Notes under the pieces: generated by a model
What the model was told of the DNA's origin: nothing
Seen by the model: the letters and a program-made list of their open reading frames with translations, nothing else
Database searches by the model: none
Assembly: GCA_907165065.1 (NCBI GenBank)
Contig: OU015540.1
Coordinates: 2,836,001-2,900,000, forward strand
Length of the DNA stretch: 64,000 nt
From: Caprimulgus europaeus
Taxonomy: Eukaryota; Chordata; Aves; Caprimulgiformes; Caprimulgidae
Direction of reading: 5' to 3'
Shown: positions 11,901-24,060 of the stretch, piece by piece
Numbering within the stretch: the stretch's first letter is position 1
Layout of the letters: the number at the start of each line of letters is the position of its first letter
Translations under genes and position numbers: made by a program

Positions 11901-14304
11901 GAGCCCAGCATTCAGCAGCTCCAGGATCTGAACACAGATAATAAGGGGTCTCACAGATATAGCTTATTTCTTTTCACTTCTGGCTTTTCAGCAATTCATT
12001 CTACTTGGTTTTATTAACTCTAAATGGCAATTCAGAGCTCCTTTTTTTTAAAAAAAGAAAAAACTGTCAATTTTAAATTCCTCCTTGGGCCTCACATTAA
12101 AAAACATTGACAAAAATGTTATTTTACATTTAAACTTCGGCAGTGGTTATAAAACCACCTACATTAAATAGTTGCCAGCATATTTTTTTTAAAAAGGATT
12201 AAGGGAAATCCAACCCACTGTACTTTGTAGTAATCTGACATGTTTTATCCAGTAACTTCAGGCCTAAACTCCTGCAGTATCAGAACTGTCCTACACTGGC
12301 CTCATCCTGCACTAACATTTTAGTGGCAAGGATCTAGCATAAAGGTTATTGCCTTAGTAACAGTATCTCTGCCACACAAAGAATCTCTTATCCCACAGCA
12401 CATGACAGTTAACTCAGATGTTTGTGTAAGATGGGACTCAATAGATCAATTCTGACCTGCTCAGCTCAGCTTTGTTGCTGCTTTGGGAATCTGGAGATCC
12501 CGGCCCCCCTGGGCTGTGTGGGTATCTGCTTCTGCAGCCAGACAGGCCACCAGGCTGCCTTCTCAACAAGGAAATCATTTCCAACCTCAGTTAATCACTA
12601 AAGCAGGATTCTGCTCCACCATCTGTCTCCAGTCCAGGCTATGACGTCTTTCATGGGTATTTATTGATAATTTACTGTGTTTTGGTCATATTCAAAGCCC
12701 TCTGTATAGGTTTGGTTAAGTTAGTGAGTTAAAGTGTATATACAGTACACAGCTAGAAAGCAAGAGTCACTGCCTACATTAATGATAAAAACCAAACTGG
12801 GTATTTTAATTCAGAAATGGTGGGTTTGGTTGTTTTGGTTTTGTTTTTAAATGTCACTCTACACCAAGTGATGGCACAGAGCGTCATGGAAAATAAACCC
12901 CAGCTCTGTAATTTGCAGGTGGCATTCTTAAGAACAGAATTCAGTTCTTAGTCACATTTGTTCAGAAAGAAAAGCTGCTTCCTCACTCAATCAGTGTGCC
13001 TACAACAGTAGATAAAACCAAGGCTGAGCTGAAAAGTTAAAATAATATCAAGGTAAGAACTTAGAAACTGACAGGAATTCACTTGTGAGCCAAGCAGAGA
13101 CCCCATTTGTGCATCTTCAAATGAAAGACTATTCAAATGAAGCTGGGATACTTTAAAAAAACCAATCTAAGCTCTCAAATTATGAAAGGACATGTGCAAA
13201 CTGCTTAATCTAGATGGAATTGTGATCCACCTTTCCATGGGGAATTCTAGAGACCTTTCCAATACAAGAAGAAAATTTATAGCACCTATTAATGCAACAA
13301 GGTGGAGCTGATCAGCCTGCTGCACGATTCCTAATTGCACTGAAGCAGACAAAGCACTTTTGAAATTCATTTAATACTGAACAAATCCTTAAGGCTTGGT
13401 TTGGTTAAAGGGCATTTTTTCTCTCAGGTGATCCCTACGTTCATCTTGATATAGTTAGATCATTTATTGCAACTAGAGAAGCTGGATTATACTGATGGCA
13501 TCTCCCACCTTTACTTAGAGCATGAGAAAAAAAAAAACAAAATATGATGAGAGGAGTAAATCAAGATGTCAAGTGACAACTGTCAGATAACAGAGGAGTC
13601 CAATTCCTTCAACATCTCAAACTACAGCCATCATCCACGCAGCTCATCCAGATCCAGTGCTGGATGATATCCCATATATTCCCTCAGATGGAAGGCCAGA
13701 GATGTATTCCAACCTGCAAAGATGCACAACAGATTATAAATAAAATTTAAATAAAAAGGAGCGCCCTGAATTTCCTAGAATGTCAAACCCAAATTAGTAA
13801 TTCCTCTGAATTATTTTCTATTACAAGCAAAAAGGGAGAAAAAGCTGAAATAGATGAGTGAACACAAACTTGCTGATGCTTCACAAAACTGCATTTAAAT
13901 AATGAGTCAACTTAATGTGAATAATCACTGGAAATAATAAAACTCATTATTTCAGCTAAAGAAAATCGCTCCCAAAATCTTTACAGGTAAGGTTAACAGA
14001 CTTGGCATTTCACAAGACCCATAAAAGCTTTTTTTGTCCATCTTTCACCAATCTCTTATCAAATAGTCTGTATGTATGATGAATCTTTCTCAGCCAAGCT
14101 GCCTACCTCTGAGCAAAAGTGCTCCTCTAAAATCAGGTCACACTGTGCATGTTGTGCTGTTCCTTACTCTGCTGTGTTTGTGTCAATGAAATCAGGACAT
14201 AAAACACACTCCTGACACACTCCAGCCCTGCTCTGCCAACGTTCCTGAGTGCAACCCAAACCCAAGGCAGCAGATGGCCAAAGGAAAGGATGTGTGGAAC
14301 CCAA

Positions 14305-14480
14305 AATAAAACAGGTAGATTGGATGTGAGGAAGAATTTCTTTGCTGAAAGGGTTCTGAGGCATTGGAAGGGGTTGCCCAGGGCAGTGGTGTAGTCCCCA
14401 TCCCTGGAGGGATTGAAGAGTCGTGTAGACACAGTGCTGAGGGACATGGGTCAGTAATGGTTTAGGGGACTTGTCAGTGT
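14305..14480 (+). mobile_element. CR1 LINE fragment, sense
   Basis: The plus strand reads GGATGTGAGGAAGAATTTCT, then a version of 'ctgaaagggtt...cattggaa...ggttgcccagg' and 'gtccccatccctggaggg'. This is the end of the CR1 second ORF plus the start of its 3' UTR. It is degenerate and 5' truncated, as most avian CR1 copies are. Confidence 0.85.
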
Positions 14481-14694
14481 GAGGTTAACAATTTTACTTG
14501 ATGATCTTACAGCTCTTTTACAATCGAGGCAATGCTGTGAATATCTCTCTACCCTGATTTAAGCATCACAGGACAGGACCTCTTTAAAAAGGGGGCTTCA
14601 GCTTTAAAACATGAAGGCAGTACAGGGAGAGGACCAGCATTTTCCTGGGATCCTTCAAAGCTGAAACTAATTCAAACACAGTATCTGTTGGGGA

Positions 14695-15040
14695 TACTGC
14701 TGTGTCAAGGAATTGGAGCCCCTTCAGGTACTGGGAGGCCACTAGAAGGTCTCCCTGGAGCCTTCTCTTCTCCAGGCTGAACAGCCCCAGCTCTCTCAGC
14801 CTGTCCTCACAGCAGAGCTGCTCCAGCCCTGGCATCATCCTCGTGGCCTCCTCTGGACTTGTTCTAATTGGTCCATGTCCTCCCTCGAGGACAGAATCCC
14901 CTCCCTGGCCCTGCTGCCCACGCTGCTCTGGGTGCAGCCCAGGACACGGGTATTGGCTCTGTGCTGCCAGCGCACGGTGCCGCCTCATGTTGAGCTTCTC
15001 CTCCACCAGAAGTCACGCTCCTGCCTGTGCCAGCCTCTGC
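14695..15040 (-). mobile_element. CR1 LINE fragment, antisense
   Basis: The minus strand encodes [20 protein letters not shown], a recognisable C-terminal stretch of the CR1 reverse-transcriptase ORF, within a 140-codon open frame. It lies about 215 bp from, and opposite to, the sense fragment at 14305-14480. Confidence 0.85.
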
Positions 15041-16104
15041 TGAAAGAGTACTGGAAAAAGATAAGTTACTAGATGGAGGACTCGATCAAGACCAGTACCT
15101 CTAACAAATGCACTCCCAGGCCTGAAACAGCATCACAGTTCAGCCTTAGAGGTCTATATTAAGAACACCCGACTTTTCCCCATGCAGCCATAAATCCAGA
15201 ATCCTATTTAAGTGGTCACTGGCAGCTGCAGATGAAATAAGGCTACCAACAACAGGCTCAAGTTTTCCAAACTGGGTGACTAACATCTAGCATAAAGACA
15301 ACATTTAGACACAAAGCCAGATTAGAGGTGAGGAACTATTGCTCAAAAAAATTGCAAATATTGACCTTATATTCCTTCTTCTCCCCGGTACATTTCATTT
15401 TAGAAGCTCACAAGAACACTCCCCTGACGTGAAATGAAACCTGATTTCAGATTTCATGCAATTCCACACAATTTGCTAATTTTCAAAAAGAAGTAAAAAC
15501 TTTATGTATTTTGTCATGGAATATTTAATATTTAACTGCCCCTAGCTTAAAGCTGGAAGATTGCAAATTGTCCCCAGTATGTCAGAAAATGTTGACAAGA
15601 TGGAGGTGGGGAGGAGCTTTATTTTTGCTTTTAGCTTTACAGTATCTCTCTCTGCTTTCATTTACAGATTATAAGACTAAATAGCAAAAACATACTAATA
15701 TTTTTTATAATTGTTTGCATCAATAATCTGTAATATTCACGTGCCATAATGTTCTCCCTAGAATTATACAAACTTTACAGCACAGAGATCTTCAGGGCCA
15801 ACAAAGTCATTAAGGCAAAGCTTTGGGGAAAAGGATTTTATTAAAAACTATCATGTTTCCCCAATTTCATTTTCCACAGTTTCTAAAGGATTGCTAGAGA
15901 TGAGATGAAAATTATCTGCAAGGAAATGAGGAAAATATCCTTATTTGCCAGAGTGTCTTGCCTGCAGCTGTGAGGGACAATAGTACATCAGTCAAGGGAC
16001 CCTTTTCCATCTTGAATCCTCTCACACTACAAAGGCTATCAATACTGCTTTTATTTTTTTCATAAAGGATAAATTTGGGACACAAAGACCAGCAACTCTA
16101 CAAG

Positions 16105-16123
16105 AAAAAAAAAAAAAAAAAAA
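16105..16123. repeat. poly-A run
   Basis: About 19 to 20 consecutive A residues in the EPN2 intron, with no recognised retroelement attached. Confidence 0.8.
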
Positions 16124-19100
16124 ACAACCAACCTTTTCTGGCTCAACATCAAATACAAAACCCAACTATTACACATGCTCAGACACAAGCCTACACACAT
16201 GCTGAAGAAGCCAGAGAAGAGCAGTAGTTTGAGCACGGCAGTGTTCACAGTCAGTGCTGTACAGCGCAGTTAATTCAATATTCTGAAGCAATTGAACAAA
16301 GAAAAGGCCCACTGACTTATCAAATATTGCACTTTTAGTAACTGGCAGAAGGGGGAAGAGATCCCTCAAGCACAATCCTGACACATTATCCACTGGAAGT
16401 TACTTGTTGCCTTAATGATCTGTCCTGGAGAAACGACTGAGCTCTTTCAGCCAGCTCAGGCTTCTTTTCTTCTGCAAGAAAGCATTAAAAAAAGAGATTT
16501 TTCTAACCAAACACAATCTTTTCAAGTAAGGGAATTGCTTTTGGGTAAGGATTCTCAAAATCTGCAATCCCCACCCTTTGCATCAAGCAAGGAAAAGTAA
16601 AGTGTGTGCATGAACCAAAGCACAGAGAGGAAACAGTTCACTTAGCTATGTTGGTAAGAAGGCTCTCCCAAATTTTATTTATATTTGAATTTTAGTAAGA
16701 CACAATAAATATTTAGCAAAGAGGCTGGATGGACATTTTTAATAGGCAAATCTTATGCTATAGATTGCAAATCTAAATGCCTCTGATCTCCTCTTCCAAG
16801 GCTCAGAGCAATGAAAGACAATTCGACCAGAATATGCAGGACAGCAATCACATCTTAAAATTGTTATAAGCATTTCCCAGGAGTTAAGCATAACTTGATT
16901 CCTTTTACATATTTTAATAAATCCATATTTTTTTATACCAAAAAGGTTATCATTCTAGAATAAAAGTAAAACTACAACCTCTTTCACTTTAAATAATGCA
17001 AAGCATCTTTTCCATTATATTTAGAAGGCCCAAGAATAACCCTACATTTATGTAACAGATTAAATATCTGGATTTTGAAGAAACTCTTTCCTCATTTCCT
17101 AGGATAAAGGACAAAGCTCTACACAAAGTTTTCCATTATCAGAAGCATTTAGCACAGCTGTTCTGTAAGGTGCTGGCTTGCTTTGCTATACTCAATTACA
17201 CCATACAAAAACATATTAAAACTTCAAAAGATACAGATCATCAAAACTAACAACCATCTGTATTTTTGCTGATAGATAATTAAATCCAGAAGAGTCTACA
17301 GAGGAAGAAACTAGAGAAAAAAAAATAAAGCCTGAGATTTCTAAAGCTTCTTAAGTACATGCTGATGGGGGAGGAAGAAAAAAGATTAAGAAATCATTAC
17401 CTCAAAAGCAATCCTGCAAAATAGAGATATACAGTAAAGTCACATGCAGGCAAATGAGAGCATCCAATAAATCAACATTTTGCACTGAAAGAAGAACCAG
17501 ACTTGCTCCTTGACACCTAGTCCCCCATCCAAATTCTTCAAATGTCAAAGGATTCAGAAACACACCCTGCATTGCTCAATCCTGGCTGTGGGGAATAGTT
17601 TGAAGCCTGTGGTAGTAGTTAACGTGACAAACAATAGTTACATGCACTAATTAAAGTTCAGAGTTGGTAAAGAAATAACCGGTTTGAACAAACCAAAGGT
17701 GTGCTCATACCTTGGTGACTTGTTTCAGTCCAACAGCCCAAGTTAAAAACAATAATATTTGAAACTGGCTCCTAAATTAAGAATTTTTGTTGCAGTTGGC
17801 AGAGGTCTACAGCCCTCAAAAGAAGAAATGTTATTGTAGTGATAATAATACATATGTTGTTCTTTAAAAATTCACACTGGATCAATGTTCAAGTGTGGTT
17901 ATTACAGAAAAACTTAAGATGCTTGTTATGCCACTGCTAATTAAGAGACAAGATAAAAATGCTCGTATCTGGAAATCTTCATGCACTTTTTTTGAACCCT
18001 GCAACCTCAAAGCATTTCCTTTGGGGGTGAAAAAAATAAATAAAATATTCCTGTTCTCCTCCCTAGCTTCAACTGGACAGAGGCTTTGTTCATCCCAGCT
18101 CGATTTGCCCTGCTGTCTCCTACTGCCTGCCACAGAAACGCCCGTGCACGCCGGGGTGCTGACACCATCCATGTGCTTTATAATCTGAGGAGCGCTTTGG
18201 GACACAGACATGACAAACTGGAGATCCTTCAAACTGGTGCTCAATCGATTCACCACACTGGCTCTGTCACAGTCCTCCACACACTATGGGCATTCAGTTA
18301 AAGAAAAGATTTTCCTTCAGAATTAGACCACAACCACTGACATTCCAGCCAAAGCAGCTTTCATCAGATCATTACTTATATTAAGAAGGATTTAGTGCCA
18401 AATCAGGCCTCTTCCCAACATGACAGGGAGTTCCCCCAAGCAGTGGTATAAAGAATCCATTCTTTCCACATCACTGTATTTTTTTGAAGAATGAAATACA
18501 GTATTTACTACTGATACTTGCCTGCTGATACAAACACTGATAGTATAAATAATTAAACACTGACATAGTCAAGGAGTTACTCCTCTAAGAACTGCTGAGC
18601 AAACAACAAAGGAAATTAAATACCAATTAAAAGAGCAGCAATGTAAAGACTCTATCAAGCAAAATGATCCAGGAAATACTCTCCATTTCTATTTTTGTCC
18701 TGAATTATACTTAATGAAAAGAACTCAACACAACAAATTTTCAAGCACTCCTTTTAAAACTAGAAACAAAAAATAAAAATCAATTCCCAATCTCCCTCCT
18801 GAGATTGGGGTTCTATCACATCAAACATTGGAACATGTTCACAAAAGCAGCTCAACAATGCTGCCTTTGGGAACTGACAGTAAACAACTGCTTTTTAAAT
18901 TGATTTATGTCAACACACCCAACCTCTCCAAAACAAAGGTTTAACCAGTCATGAAGAGATGTTGGTGCCACTGAGCAGACCTACAAAGACTCAGCCACTG
19001 CAAAAAAAGTCCCTTGCAGTCGGCATTTTCATCCTCCTAGCAGGCACCACTTGCTCTCAGGTCTAACAGTAAATCAGAATATAAAAGCTCTCAGGAAAAA

Positions 19101-19173
19101 AAGAAAAATGAAAAAAAACCAACCTACAAAAAAAAGGAAGAAAAACTTTTTATGTGTGTTTGCTTGTACTTAC

Positions 19174-19768
19174 AGCCATGGTAGGATGCTGGGGATCCTC
19201 CAGACTTCCCATACTCTTGCTCTGAGTAGCTGGTGGATAGGTTTGGCTGACTGGAGCCTCGGCCAAAGGTGATCTGATTGCTGCCCACTCCAGTGGCCAC
19301 CTGAGCCATGCGTTCTTTGGTCTTCAGGGCTTGGGCCCTCTCTGTCTTGAGTCGCTCATCATCCTTCAGAAGAGACACTAGCTGCTTGGATTTCTCCCTC
19401 ACGTTGATGCCCTGGTCTTTACCGTCTCGATCAATATACTGAAAATCTTTCAACGTCTGGATAGCAAAAATATTCTCTTTGCACTGCTGGGCCACTCTCT
19501 CAGAACCAGTTTTGATCAGGTAATCTAACAGAGTAAGGGCCTTGTACACGTGTCGCCAGTTCTTGCCATGGTCGTTCAGTCGTTTCCAGATCATGCTCAT
19601 AATTTCAGAAAAGGCCACAACATTGTAAGTCAGATCAGCTATTTCAGTCATTAACGAACTGGAGGGACCCCAGGGGTCATTAGAGGTGGCTTCCCGAACT
19701 TTTATTTCGGCCTCTGAATAATTGTTCACAATGTTCTTCATCTGCCGCCTAATAGACGAAGTCGTCAT
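19174..19768 (-). CDS. EPN2: EPN2 coding exon: ENTH domain and linker (residues 1-198)
   Basis: This exon starts the protein at MTTSSIRRQMKNIVNNYSEA, the invariant epsin N-terminus. The chosen ATG (19768-19766) has A at -3 and is the first in-frame ATG; the codons just upstream read through without another ATG. Residues about 12-144 form the ENTH domain, which binds PtdIns(4,5)P2 at the plasma membrane and inserts its N-terminal amphipathic helix (helix 0) to help bend membrane. NDPWG near residue 32, GKNWRHVYKALTLLDYLIK and FQYIDRDGKDQGINVREKSK are diagnostic. The exon continues through NQITFGRGSSQPNLS to SPASYHG and ends in phase 1 at a GT-AAGT donor. The whole ENTH domain lies in one exon. 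EPN2 is preferred over EPN1 or EPN3 because the linker after the domain (GSNQITFGRGSSQPNLSTS) matches epsin 2 as I recall it. Confidence 0.97.
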
Positions 19769-19947
19769 TTTTCTTTCCCTTTTTAACAAGCCAGATCCCA
19801 GAACACAAACAGGAAAGGGCTAAATCTGCTCTGGGGGGAAGGGTTCTGCACTGCCAAGGCTCCGTCTCACTGGCTGGTTTGTAACACGTTCCACTACAAC
19901 CATTGCCTCTCTTCACGAGAAGGACACGAGAAAATGAGAATCATGAC
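19769..19947 (-). other. EPN2: EPN2 5' UTR part of the ENTH exon
   Basis: On the minus strand a pyrimidine-rich acceptor ending in ACTCAG directly precedes 19947. The 179 bases from there to the start codon are therefore 5' untranslated sequence in the second exon. They contain two upstream ORFs: a 16-codon one (ATG 19944-19942, stop ending 19894) and a 27-codon one (ATG 19903-19901, stop ending 19820). Both end before the main ATG. The acceptor is inferred from sequence only; an alternative first exon spliced further inside is possible. Confidence 0.7.
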
Positions 19948-21187
19948 CTGAGTAAGGAAAGAGAACAAAGCTCGTTAGTTGTGTCGCTAATTGTTTCTAC
20001 ATGGAAAGCAATCTATATGCACTGGGGAGATTTGGCTAGAGTTAACTGATGAATTTTTTTCTTTGGGATGTCTGATTTTGGAAACAACTTGCTGCTCTCA
20101 CAAGTCATATGGAAACACTGAAGATTCCAAACCTGAACTGCTGAATAAGACAAAAGCAAGAAAATACCCACGCTGACGCAAATGCACAATTTCAGACGCA
20201 AAAACACAAACTCCAAGAAATTACCTAGGGGTTTTGTTTCCAATGAGGTAAAAACCTACCTGGAATTTTTAATTCTAGAAATGCCAAGGCCAGTTTGCAG
20301 AGCTGAGGTGAGACAACATTAGAAATTCCCTGCTTAGCAACCATTAGCTTCCCTCTAGCAGCTGACAGCTGCAGTTTGCTGATATTGCTGTAGGAATCCA
20401 CACACTGAGAGAACAGGCAAACTTCCTAAAAATTAACCAAGCTGTTTCTGAAACCCCAGGTCAGGTGAAGGCACACACAGCTTCTGGGCAATGATCTTGG
20501 ACGATGCTCTGCAGTCACCGAGGCCTCGGGAAGAGAAATGAGCACCAGAACAACGCCCTCCAGCTCAAGGTGACCTCTAATGCTAAGCAGATTAGAGGGG
20601 AATTTTTTTTTTTCCTAAATGCATTTACTTTGGGTATTTGACAACACTCATCAGATCCACAGTTGCTTCTCCATGTGTCTTTCACAGAGCACAGAAGAAT
20701 TTTTTAATTATATGAAAATGAAATTGTAAAACTAAAATGACTGGCAAGAAAACCCAAGGACAAGCTCTGAAGCGGGAAAGATGTTTCAGTTATTTATTTA
20801 AGGTCATTGTTTTGAGTAAACAGAGGCCTATTAAGCTTTAGAATATATTACTTGAGCAAACTGGCAGATTTTGCTATTCACCAGTCCCCTGAACACTAAG
20901 CATTGGTTCTGCAGCAGAACTCACCACATGAACAGAGATTGCACATGGAAGATGTCCTCTAACACTTCTCCAAACACTCTGAGGAAGCAACAGTAGCACT
21001 TACAAAAGACAGGGGAGAGAAGTAAAACACAGATTTCAAGCCTAAGATTGTTGTCATTCCTCAAATTACTATCATGCCATTTAGGATGAAAGCAGAATTC
21101 AGTGTCAGCTTGGAGAACATGGAGCTCTGTCATGACCTTCTCAACATCAAAGCATACACCTTTCCTAGAAAACCATTCTGGGTGAGT

Positions 21188-21245
21188 TCACAGAATCACA
21201 GAATTAAACTACTGCAGAACAGGTCCCATGAGTCACTGCATCTTC
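21188..21245 (-). mobile_element. Possible CR1 3'-end remnant
   Basis: Contains CACAGAATCACAGAATTA, like the CR1 3' terminus read in antisense, followed by weak similarity to the adjoining segment. Too short and degenerate to be certain. Confidence 0.35.
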
Positions 21246-24007
21246 TTTTGTTCCACTAAACTTAATTTTTGGCAAAATAAAAAATAATTATGACATCATG
21301 GAAAATTAAATTACACTTCAGGTGAACTGCATCATCTTGGTGTGTTCCTCATTATTTAAAAGCAGCTGTAGAAGAATGCTGATCTGTTGTCAGATGGCTA
21401 GTAGCAAACAGAATAAAAAGGGGGATCTTCTGCTGAGCCATTTACAGGTTTGTGCATTATAAATCCTGAATTTGAAAAGCCTGATCCTATCTAAATATTT
21501 CCAGGTGCTCATGGCTCCTGCTTCACTCCAGAAGATAACACACAAATCTGTTGGCTCACCTGTTCTTGTGATCACTCTCTAATGCATTCCTCTGAACAGG
21601 TGAGGCATTAATAAATAATAATTACAAATTTTACACATCTTATTTAACCTGGACCATTTATTTTTGTCAATAATGATTTAAGGGAAGTTCAGAGATGAAG
21701 CTGAAACAGGTGACCCAAGGAGGTGGCAGCATCTGGCAGAAAGATGGTCACAGAGAACTAAGAGCAGGCTACAGGCAGTAACTTCTTTAGCTGGTAAAAC
21801 TGGAGCAAGCAGAGGACACAAGTGCCAGCCTAACATGAACAGAACCTTACTGATGATATGGATCCCAGATCAGAAGAATCCAACCCCTCCACAAGGACTG
21901 AGCTTGCCACCCAACCAGAAAAGCAGTAAACAACATGAAAAATCTAAACCCCTGAGAACTACAAAACCTCCTAGATCGGTTCAATAAAGTCCACCAAACC
22001 CAACACCCCCAGACACAATCCCCACATAAAGAGAATGAGAAAAGAACATATATATTCCCTTGTCTTGGGCATCCTGGATGCAGCCTGTGGTGGGGGCTCT
22101 ACAGCCAACAATGGGCACGCTCTGTCTCTACCAACCCCTCTTCTGAAGCCACTTGTATTTCCCGTTTCACCCTCAGCAAGCGCACGACAGCGTACTCCAG
22201 CTTAGTTTAAATTTGGACATTTATTCCCCACGCTGTAGACAGGGGGTATGCTTTTTAGGAAAGAACAAGCCACCTTTGGCTCCTTTATGTCCCTCATGAT
22301 GTTATAGAAAATGGCCAACTCCTGAGCTGAGGATGTCCTGAAACTCAGTCCCTCTGTTTAGAAGCTGCTCCCTATCTCCGACCATCCCTGATATCTTTCC
22401 ATGAATTAATTACACTTCCACTTCTTGAGAGAGGTGCATTTCCAAGCACTCCACATGTCAGATTGGCCAGTAACAAAAGTTTATTTCACAACATAGTCAT
22501 TTACAGCTTAGGATTTCCCATTCTTTATCAAATACTTTCTAAAAGTCAATTTGCCTTTACTTGTGCACATCAAACCAGGGTCATTTCTTCTCCCTACGCA
22601 AATGTGTTGAAGCTATTTCATCTGCCCTTTTATCACTCAGCGGGTCTCAATCTTTCATCCTTCCTTTCAATTCAATATTCATCTTAAATTTGACTAATTT
22701 GGTTTCAGTTTGGTCACATTATTTAGAAACAACCTGGAAAATGGACTATGTGCAAGGGCAGTGATCTTTGGCAGGACACTTCCCTGCGACGAACCCTTCG
22801 CTGTGAGAACCAACCACTCACGCCTAACCCCGTTTCCTGTCTTAACCCGCTGTAAACCTATGAAAAACATTCTTGTCTTATGAGAGTTTTGTTCCTTTAA
22901 AGGCCAGGGATGAGAAGCCTTACCAAAATATTTTTAAAAGTACACTATACAAGCAAATGCCTCACCTATGTGTACCTCCCCAACCAAAGGAAAAAAAAAA
23001 GATGTTTTATTACTTGTTACAACTTCACAAGCTTTTTGAAAAACTCATTTTAATACCACACATGATATTTGCAAGGTAAATTTTACAGTACATGGCAACA
23101 CCTACTAGTCCTAAACAACACCAGCTTTGGCCAATGAAATAAATACCTGAAGAATTAATCATAATCACAATATAAGCAGGCACACGGGCAATCAAGGTGC
23201 AATTCTGCACGCCATGCCACGCTAACTGTAAGCCAGCACCAAACCCAGTGGCCTCCCAACCCTCCCACCGCTTCCCCTTTCTCTTTCTTGCATCAAATCT
23301 AGCAATTACACAACAGGACAGTTAAGCTAACCAACTGAAGGTCTTGTAGAAAATGAGCTCTTTTTTTTAGCACTGGTTTGTTTTCTGCCCAACCAGCGAG
23401 GTGACCGGGCTGCACAGCGACACGGTCACAAGCTCTGCTGTGAGGCAGACCGCGAGGAGGGTGAAAATGATCCAGCCCTGGCCTCACTTTTGAAGGACCT
23501 GATTAAACATAACACATTTTTGGAGCTTGACAGCTCCAAAATACAGCACCAGAAAGTGAAGAGGCTCCGTTACTGCCCCACTACACCATACACACTGGGA
23601 ACCTGTGCAGCTGGTTTCAGAGAAGAAGCCCAATGAACAAAGGCAGGAGCCCTGGCCCTGCTGTGCTCTCCATACAGGCTGTGGCTAAACAAAAGAGAAA
23701 TGTTTGTGGGTTTGATATAAAGCATGGGCAAGAAACAGAAAAAAATATAGCCTCACTGAGTGCAGAAATGGTTTGGAGAGAATCCTGTGTTTGTGAAATG
23801 CTCTGGTTTACAGTTAGGATTTCTAGGAGTTGAATTTCCAAAGCTACATGGTAAAAGCAAGCGAGGTTACAGTACGTGTGTGTGCAGGGGGCCAGGTGAG
23901 AGCAGTCCCACTGCCCAAGCTGCAGCCTTGCTAGGGTGAAGCTTCTGGAGAACGTTACTAGCAGAGAGTAAGTCTGGAGTAGTGCTTCAGGAAAACAAAC
24001 ACAGAGC

Positions 24008-24060
24008 AAATATGATCTTGGAGGTCTTCTCCAACCTTAATAGATTCTGGGATTTCAAAA
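24008..24060 (+). mobile_element. CR1 3'-end remnant
   Basis: TATGATCTTGGAGGTCTTCTCCAACC followed by an ATTCTGGGATTTC tail is the CR1 3' terminus in sense orientation; everything upstream is missing or too diverged. Confidence 0.7.

Larger units (their letters stand above)
8905..19173 (-). other. EPN2 intron between ENTH and first UIM exon
   Basis: A 10.3-kb intron. It contains two CR1 pieces in opposite orientation (about 14305-14480 and 14695-15040) and an A run at 16105-16123. A somewhat GC-rich patch at about 18060-18200 is open in more than one frame. I looked for the alternative cassette found in human long isoforms and could not identify it. Confidence 0.85.
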
